Shown: in pieces, positions 59,342-64,000 of the stretch | How the letters are laid out: each line of letters starts with the position of its first letter | How positions within the stretch are numbered: position 1 is the first letter of the stretch | From: Tritonibacter litoralis | GTDB taxonomy: Bacteria; Pseudomonadota; Alphaproteobacteria; Rhodobacterales; Rhodobacteraceae | Assembly (NCBI RefSeq): GCF_009496005.1 | Contig: NZ_WIBF01000004.1 | Location: forward strand, 248,001-312,000 | Direction of reading: 5' to 3' | DNA: 64,000 bases | Translations under genes and position numbers: made by a program | Notes under the pieces: generated by a model | Databases searched by the model: none | What the model saw: only the letters and a program-made list of their open reading frames with translations | What the model was told of the DNA's origin: nothing

Positions 59342-61030
59342 TCAGGCCAGAAGACGGCGTGCAATAACCTGCGCTTGGATTTCGGCGGCCCCTTCAAAGA
59401 TGTTCAGGATCCGCGCATCACACAGCACGCGTGAGATTTTATACTCCAGCGCAAAGCCGTTGCCGCCGTGGATCTGCAGGCCATTGTCTGCCGCAGCCCA
59501 GGCCACGCGCGCGCCCAACAGTTTGGCCATGCCAGCCTCAAGGTCGCAGCGGCGTCCGTGGTCTTTTTCCCAGGCCGAGAAATAGGTCAGCTGGCGCGCG
59601 ACCATAATCTCTACCGCCATCATCGCAATCTTGGAGGACACACGTGGGAAGTTGATCAGGCTTTTGCCAAACTGCTTGCGGTCTTCGGCGTATTGCAGCG
59701 CAATATCCAGCGCCGATTGCGCAACGCCAATGGCGCGGGCGGCGGTCTGGATGCGGGCGCTTTCAAAGGTCTCCATCAGCTGCTTAAAGCCTTTGCCTTC
59801 TTCGCCGCCCAGCAGGTTTTCCCCTTTGACGTGGAAGCCGTCGAAGCCCAGCTCGTATTCTTTCATGCCGCGATAGCCAAGCACCTCGATCTCACCACCG
59901 GTCATGCCAGGTGTGGGAAACGGGTCTTCGTCCGTGCCGGGGGTTTTCTCGGCCAAGAACATCGACAGACCTTTGTGGTCGTCGGTATCGGGGTTGGTCC
60001 GCGCCAACAGGGTCATAACATGGGTGCGCGCGGCATGGGTGATCCAGGTCTTGTTACCGGTGATCTCATAATCGCCATCGGCGTTTTTCACCGCGCGGGT
60101 GCGCAAGGAGCCGAGGTCCGATCCGGTGTTTGGTTCCGTAAAGACCGCAGTTGGCAGAATCTCAGCCGATGCCAGACGCGGCAGCCAGCTTTCCTTTTGT
60201 GCGTCGGTCCCACCGGCAAGGATCAGCTCGGCCGCAATCTCGGACCGGGTGCCCAGCGAACCCACGCCAATATAGCCGCGCGACAGCTCTTCGGAGACCA
60301 CACACATGGAGGCCTTGGACAGGCCAAGACCACCGAACTCTTCGGGGATGGTCAGGCCAAAGACGCCCATCTCCCCCAGTTCTTCGATGATTTCCAGTGG
60401 GATCAACTCATCCTTGAGGTGCCATTCATGGGCAAAAGGTTCGACCTTTTCCTGCGCATACCGGCGGAATTGTTCGCGGATCATCTCCAGCTCTTCTTCC
60501 AGGCCAGAAGCGCCAAACATGATCGCCGCTTGACCCTGTTCCTGGATCAGCTCTACCAGACGAGTCCGCGCCGCCGGGGAATTGCCAGATTGGATCAATG
60601 TCTGCACCGCATCGGTCATCCAGGCGGTGGTTGCATCAGCAGACAGGCCCAGATCCTGCAGGCGGATGATCTCACCCTGGTTCATCTGGATGCCACCCGC
60701 GATCTGCGCCAGATATTCGCCAAAGGCGATCTGGTGCAGCAGCTGTTCCATTTCACCAAACTTGCCCTCGGCCTGCAGTGCCTCGGCCCATTTCTGCATC
60801 TGCCGCAGCGCATAGACATAGGTGGCCAGCCACGACAGGCCGTGCGCGCCATATTGATGCGCCTCAACCAGCTTGCCCGACACACGCCCGTCCTCGGTCA
60901 CTTGGTCTTTTACGGTTTTGGTTGCGCTGTCCAACAGCGCGTCAAGCGGCGCAACGGCGGCTCCGGTCACAGAGAGCAGATCCGGCAGAATGGTCGCGGT
61001 CATGGCAATGTCCTGTCCATCATGGGGCAT
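59342..61030 (-). CDS. mcd: Acyl-CoA dehydrogenase, candidate (2S)-methylsuccinyl-CoA dehydrogenase
   Basis: 562 residues with a distinct N-terminal extension of about 170 residues before the normal acyl-CoA dehydrogenase core (core start F-G-A-S-G, then F-A-H-E-W near 200). FAD/substrate motifs: V-F-T-E-P-N-T-G-S-D-L-G-S near 310, G-N-K-T-W-I-T near 340, D-R-K-Q-F-G near 460, and a final I-F-E-G-A-A-E-I-Q with the catalytic Glu candidate. Length and extension match Mcd of the ethylmalonyl-CoA pathway, which oxidises methylsuccinyl-CoA. ATG 61003 is an alternative start. Confidence 0.78.
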   Translation of the reverse strand: MPHDGQDIAMTATILPDLLSVTGAAVAPLDALLDSATKTVKDQVTEDGRVSGKLVEAHQYGAHGLSWLATYVYALRQMQKWAEALQAEGKFGEMEQLLHQIAFGEYLAQIAGGIQMNQGEIIRLQDLGLSADATTAWMTDAVQTLIQSGNSPAARTRLVELIQEQGQAAIMFGASGLEEELEMIREQFRRYAQEKVEPFAHEWHLKDELIPLEIIEELGEMGVFGLTIPEEFGGLGLSKASMCVVSEELSRGYIGVGSLGTRSEIAAELILAGGTDAQKESWLPRLASAEILPTAVFTEPNTGSDLGSLRTRAVKNADGDYEITGNKTWITHAARTHVMTLLARTNPDTDDHKGLSMFLAEKTPGTDEDPFPTPGMTGGEIEVLGYRGMKEYELGFDGFHVKGENLLGGEEGKGFKQLMETFESARIQTAARAIGVAQSALDIALQYAEDRKQFGKSLINFPRVSSKIAMMAVEIMVARQLTYFSAWEKDHGRRCDLEAGMAKLLGARVAWAAADNGLQIHGGNGFALEYKISRVLCDARILNIFEGAAEIQAQVIARRLLA

Positions 61031-61178
61031 GAATCAAATCCTTTATCGGCTGGCCCCTGTGTTAATTCATTTCGCAGTCGCAGCGCAACAAAAATTCACA
61101 GAATGCGGCAATTTGGTTTTAAAATTACGCATCCATTTTGCCCGTGCAGCACGAGATGGATGTGATACAGAGACCGTC

Positions 61179-61949
61179 ATGGATACATTGATTTCGCTTA
61201 TTTCACCGACGCAGATGGTCGTGGCCTTTGTGGTTGCGCTTGCGGCGGGCACGGTCAAAGGCATGGTTGGATTTGCTTTGCCGATGATTTTGATTTCCGG
61301 TCTCAGCTCTGTTTTGTCACCGGATCTGGCTTTGGCGGGCCTGATTTTCCCGACCTTGGTCACAAATGGTATGCAGGCCCTGCGCCAAGGGCGCGCGGCG
61401 GCGGTGGAGTCTGTTAAACGGTTCAAGGTTTTTCTTTTGGTTGGGCTGGTGTTTTTGCTGGCCAGTGCACAGCTGGTTCGGGTTCTGCCGCAAAGCGTGA
61501 TGTTGTTGATTATAGGCGTGCCAGTGATGGGCTTTGCCTTGATGCAGATCGCCGGGCGCAACATCGTGTTGCACAGCGCCAACCGGCGGGTCGAAGCCTC
61601 GGTTGCCGCTGTTGCCGGTCTGATCGGTGGTGTTTCGGGTGTTTGGGGGCCGCCGACTGTGGCCTATCTGACCGCATTGGGCACGGAAAAAACGGAACAG
61701 ATGCGGGTGCAGGGCGTGATTTATGGCTTGGGTGCAATTGCGTTGCTGTTTGCCCATATCGGGTCCGGCGTGGTCCGAGCTGAGACGGCACCGTTTTCGG
61801 TGGCGATGGTTGTGCCTGCTGTGATTGGCATGTGGATCGGCGGGAAACTGCAGGATCGGATCGATCAGTCTGCGTTCAAAAAGGCGACGCTTTGGGTGTT
61901 GTTGATTGCATCCGCCAATCTGATCCGACGTGCGGTGATGGGGTTTTAA
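61179..61949 (+). CDS. TauE/SafE family (sulfite exporter-like) membrane protein
   Basis: 256 residues and about eight hydrophobic segments in two halves, each with G-x-x-x-G-x-x-G patterns (A-A-G-T-V-K-G-M-V-G-F near 20; L-I-G-G-V-S-G-V-W-G-P-P near 155). Family members export sulfite, sulfonates or other organic anions. It is divergent from the acyl-CoA dehydrogenase gene and ends 10 nt before the dGTPase-like gene. Confidence 0.85.
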   Translation: MDTLISLISPTQMVVAFVVALAAGTVKGMVGFALPMILISGLSSVLSPDLALAGLIFPTLVTNGMQALRQGRAAAVESVKRFKVFLLVGLVFLLASAQLVRVLPQSVMLLIIGVPVMGFALMQIAGRNIVLHSANRRVEASVAAVAGLIGGVSGVWGPPTVAYLTALGTEKTEQMRVQGVIYGLGAIALLFAHIGSGVVRAETAPFSVAMVVPAVIGMWIGGKLQDRIDQSAFKKATLWVLLIASANLIRRAVMGF

Positions 61950-61959
61950 GGAGAGCGTG

Positions 61960-63318
61960 ATGGTGATGGAATGGGACCGTTTGCTGAATGCGGGATGTCT
62001 GTGTCGGCCTGATTTTCAACATCAGCCAGAGCGGCCGTTTTATCAGCAGGATTATGACCGGATCCTGTTCTCGGAGCCGTTCCGCAGGTTGGCGCAAAAG
62101 ACCCAGGTGCACCCGTTGTATGACAATGATCATGTGCATCACCGGATGATCCATTCGATGGAGACCTCCAGCGTTGGGCGGTCATTGGGCATGGAAGTGG
62201 GCCAGCGGCTGGTCAACTTGGGGCGTCTGCGGGACGGGCAGCAACATCAAATGGCAGGTGTTGTTCAGGCGGCCTGTCTGGTCCATGACATCGGCAACCC
62301 GCCTTTTGGCCATTCTGGCGAGGAGAGCATTGGCGACTGGTTTGCCAAGCAGTTCCGATATGACACGGGGCTGGCCCAGGGGATCGCCACCGCGCATCGG
62401 AGTGAATTTGAAGCTTTTGAGGGCAATGCTCAGGGGTTTCGGATTGTCTCCAGCCTAGAACACGCCCGCCGCGACGGGGGGATGCGGCTGAGTTATGCAA
62501 CCATTGGTGCCTTTGCCAAATACCCCTGCACAGCAGAAGCAAAACTGGCCAGCGATGCGGGCTATGTCGGGCTCAAGAAGTTTGGCGTCTTTCAAGGCGA
62601 GGTCGATCTGTTTGCCGAAGCCGCTGCAGCGCTTGGCCTGCCAGAAGAGGGCACAGGCTCAACACGGTGGTGGCGGCGTCATCCGCTGGCGTTCCTGGTC
62701 GAGGCGTCAGACGACATCTGTTACCGGATCCTTGATATCGAGGACGCGGCAACCGTGGGGGATTTGGATCGCGAAACGGTCACGGATGTGTTGGAGCAAA
62801 TCACCGGCAAACCCAATGATCCTCGCTCAGCCGATATGCGGGTTCAGGACCGGGTTGGGCTGTTGCGGGCGCAGGCGATTGGCTCATCGATCCAGGCGGC
62901 GGTTGAGGCCTTCATTGACAATTACGATGCCATTATGGCGGGCACGTTCAACGACGGGCTGATCGAGGTTTCGAGCAAGGCACAGGCTTTCAAGAAGTTG
63001 AAAGACCTGTCAAACAATCGGATCTTTGTGGCGCGCCGCAAGACCGAGCTTGAGACATTGGGACACCAGGTGCTGCATATAGTGCTCGATCACTTCCATG
63101 AACTCTTCGTGGATCTGCGGGTCTGTGATTGGGATCAAGACCGTTTTTTGAGCAATCATGGCTATTGGGCCAAACTGATCCGCGCCGTGGATCTCGATTT
63201 GCGCAGCGTTGTGGATGACTATACGGCGGCCCATGCGCTGGGAGATTTTGTCTCGGGCATGACCGACCGCTATGCGGTGCGCGTGCGCGACATGGTCACC
63301 GGAACTTTGCCCAGCTGA
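61960..63318 (+). CDS. dGTPase-like HD-domain triphosphohydrolase
   Basis: 452 residues. HD-motif residues are His in H-H-R-M-I-H-S near 52 and His-Asp in L-V-H-D-I-G-N-P-P-F-G-H near 108; F-R-R-L-A-x-K-T-Q-V opens the domain. The enzyme hydrolyses dGTP (or other dNTPs) to nucleoside and triphosphate. AAGGAG lies six bases before ATG 61960; neighbouring GTG 61957 and ATG 61966 are other possible starts. It is followed by a terminator shared with pckA. Confidence 0.88.
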   Translation: MVMEWDRLLNAGCLCRPDFQHQPERPFYQQDYDRILFSEPFRRLAQKTQVHPLYDNDHVHHRMIHSMETSSVGRSLGMEVGQRLVNLGRLRDGQQHQMAGVVQAACLVHDIGNPPFGHSGEESIGDWFAKQFRYDTGLAQGIATAHRSEFEAFEGNAQGFRIVSSLEHARRDGGMRLSYATIGAFAKYPCTAEAKLASDAGYVGLKKFGVFQGEVDLFAEAAAALGLPEEGTGSTRWWRRHPLAFLVEASDDICYRILDIEDAATVGDLDRETVTDVLEQITGKPNDPRSADMRVQDRVGLLRAQAIGSSIQAAVEAFIDNYDAIMAGTFNDGLIEVSSKAQAFKKLKDLSNNRIFVARRKTELETLGHQVLHIVLDHFHELFVDLRVCDWDQDRFLSNHGYWAKLIRAVDLDLRSVVDDYTAAHALGDFVSGMTDRYAVRVRDMVTGTLPS

Positions 63319-63343
63319 TTTCGGTCTCGCAGGAGTGAAGACC

Positions 63344-63378
63344 AAAAAACCCCGGCGCGGTGGCCGGGGTTTCTTTTT
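63344..63378. terminator. Bidirectional terminator between the dGTPase-like gene and pckA
   Basis: AAACCCCGGC (63347-63356) pairs perfectly with GCCGGGGTTT (63363-63372) around a 6-nt loop. T-rich DNA follows on the plus strand (TTTCTTTTT) and an A-run precedes it, which reads as T on the minus strand, so it can serve both converging genes. Confidence 0.85.
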
Positions 63379-63395
63379 ACTCGGTCAGACTAGCC

Positions 63396-64000
63396 TTAGC
63401 CAATTGCAGAGGCTTTTACGTCTTCATCGATGTAGGGCAGGTACTGTTCGAAGTTGTCCGAGAACATCTGAACCAGTTTAGCCGCCTGCGCGTCATAAGC
63501 GTCTTTGTCACCCCAAGTGCGGCGCGGATCCAGCAGAACCTCGGCGACACCCGGAACGGCAATCGGAACGTCAAAGCCAAAGTTCGGATCCTTGCGGAAC
63601 TCTGCTTCGGCCAGCGAGCCGTCCAGCGCTGCGGTCAGCAGGCCACGGGTTGCTTTGATCGGCATGCGCGAACCGGTGCCATATGCGCCGCCGGTCCAGC
63701 CGGTGTTCACCAGCCAGCAGGTTGCGCCGTGCTGAGCGATCTTTTCACGCAAGAGGTTGCCATAGGCTTCTGGACGACGCGGCATGAACGGCGCGCCAAA
63801 GCAGGTGGAGAAGGTTGGTTCCGGCTCGGTCACGCCACGCTCGGTTCCGGCCACTTTGGAGGTGAAGCCAGACAGGAAGTGATACATGGCCTGCGCAGGC
63901 GTCAGACGTGCGATCGGAGGCAGAACGCCAAATGCGTCACATGTCAGCATGATGATGTTTTTCGGATGGCCCCCACGCGCGGTGCTGGATGCATTCGAGA
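63396..64000 (-). CDS. pckA: Phosphoenolpyruvate carboxykinase (ATP), C-terminal part
   Basis: The last 200 or so codons of PckA; the 5' part lies beyond the right edge. The enzyme makes PEP from oxaloacetate in gluconeogenesis. Visible segments are [28 protein letters not shown], and the adenine-binding [14 protein letters not shown] with R-M-P-I-K-A-T-R. It is convergent with the dGTPase-like gene. Confidence 0.96.
   Translation of the reverse strand, partial: SNASSTARGGHPKNIIMLTCDAFGVLPPIARLTPAQAMYHFLSGFTSKVAGTERGVTEPEPTFSTCFGAPFMPRRPEAYGNLLREKIAQHGATCWLVNTGWTGGAYGTGSRMPIKATRGLLTAALDGSLAEAEFRKDPNFGFDVPIAVPGVAEVLLDPRRTWGDKDAYDAQAAKLVQMFSDNFEQYLPYIDEDVKASAIG

Noticed and set aside
59468-61165. 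565-codon open frame on the plus strand
   Set aside because: Antisense of the acyl-CoA dehydrogenase gene; no family similarity or ribosome-binding site.
1-64000. tRNA, rRNA, transposase, prophage or CRISPR features
   Set aside because: Looked for by eye on both strands; none could be supported. Short or divergent tRNAs could still have been missed without a covariance search.

Overview
The window is a 64 kb piece of a chromosome from an alphaproteobacterium, most likely a marine Rhodobacterales (Roseobacter-group) species. The support is GC-rich coding with strong third-position bias, a separate ATP synthase Fo operon that carries both b and b' subunits, the folK-rpoZ-rsh-pdxJ-acpS-lepB-rnc-era-recO housekeeping run, a long acyl-CoA dehydrogenase of the methylsuccinyl-CoA dehydrogenase type, and a 3' extragenic element of a kind I remember as abundant in Roseobacter genomes. 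No rRNA, tRNA, CRISPR array, transposase or prophage gene was found. This looks like core chromosome with a few accessory insertions.

Layout. 1-7.3 kb (minus strand): ugpBAEC sn-glycerol-3-phosphate-type importer, ugpQ phosphodiesterase, a HAD-IIA protein, a DeoR/GlpR-type repressor and a truncated sulfatase. 7.3-9.0 kb: intergenic region with a possible Pho box and a perfect 14-bp palindrome, then a class III nucleotide cyclase. 9.0-17.8 kb: the ffh ... rpsP ... rimM ... trmD ribosome/SRP region. Here ffh is followed by five overlapping paralogous GNAT acetyltransferase genes, chorismate mutase, rpsP, bluB, a 47-codon membrane peptide and rimM; an oppositely oriented APH-fold kinase then exactly fills the space before trmD. 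18-26 kb: a membrane-SRPBCC protein, an EF-G-like protein with eroded switch motifs, a YbaK-type deacylase, LysR/DMT and ArsR/DMT pairs and a transglutaminase-like protein. 26.1-28.9 kb: atpI-B-E-F'-F, closed by a strong terminator. 29.0-32 kb: a degenerate PstB-like ATPase, and a FadR-type regulator divergent from a PLP aminotransferase.

32.2-40.8 kb: smc, two small exported proteins, a lytic transglycosylase, cobD-cobC and a xi-class glutathione transferase. 41-48.6 kb: a PatB-type lyase, an active and an eroded peptide deformylase in front of fmt, small membrane proteins, a TRIC-like protein, rnhA, a LysE exporter, ispH and a NYN nuclease. 48.7-58.2 kb (plus strand): folK, rpoZ, rsh, DUF2062, pdxJ, a membrane protein, acpS, lepB, rnc, era, DUF1491 and recO. 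58.1-64 kb: two lipoproteins, the methylsuccinyl-CoA dehydrogenase candidate, a TauE/SafE protein, a dGTPase-like protein and the C-terminal part of pckA.

Themes. Translation and protein maturation dominate (ffh, rpsP, rimM, trmD, def, fmt, lepB, era, rnc, rsh). Three apparently motif-eroded paralogues lie close to the standard machinery: an EF-G-like protein, a deformylase-like protein and a PstB-like ATPase. Together with the five-gene GNAT array and the antisense kinase between rimM and trmD, they are the best leads for something new. Conserved stem-loops after ugpB and atpE suggest mRNA-level control of subunit stoichiometry. All homology calls come from reading motifs; no database search was run.
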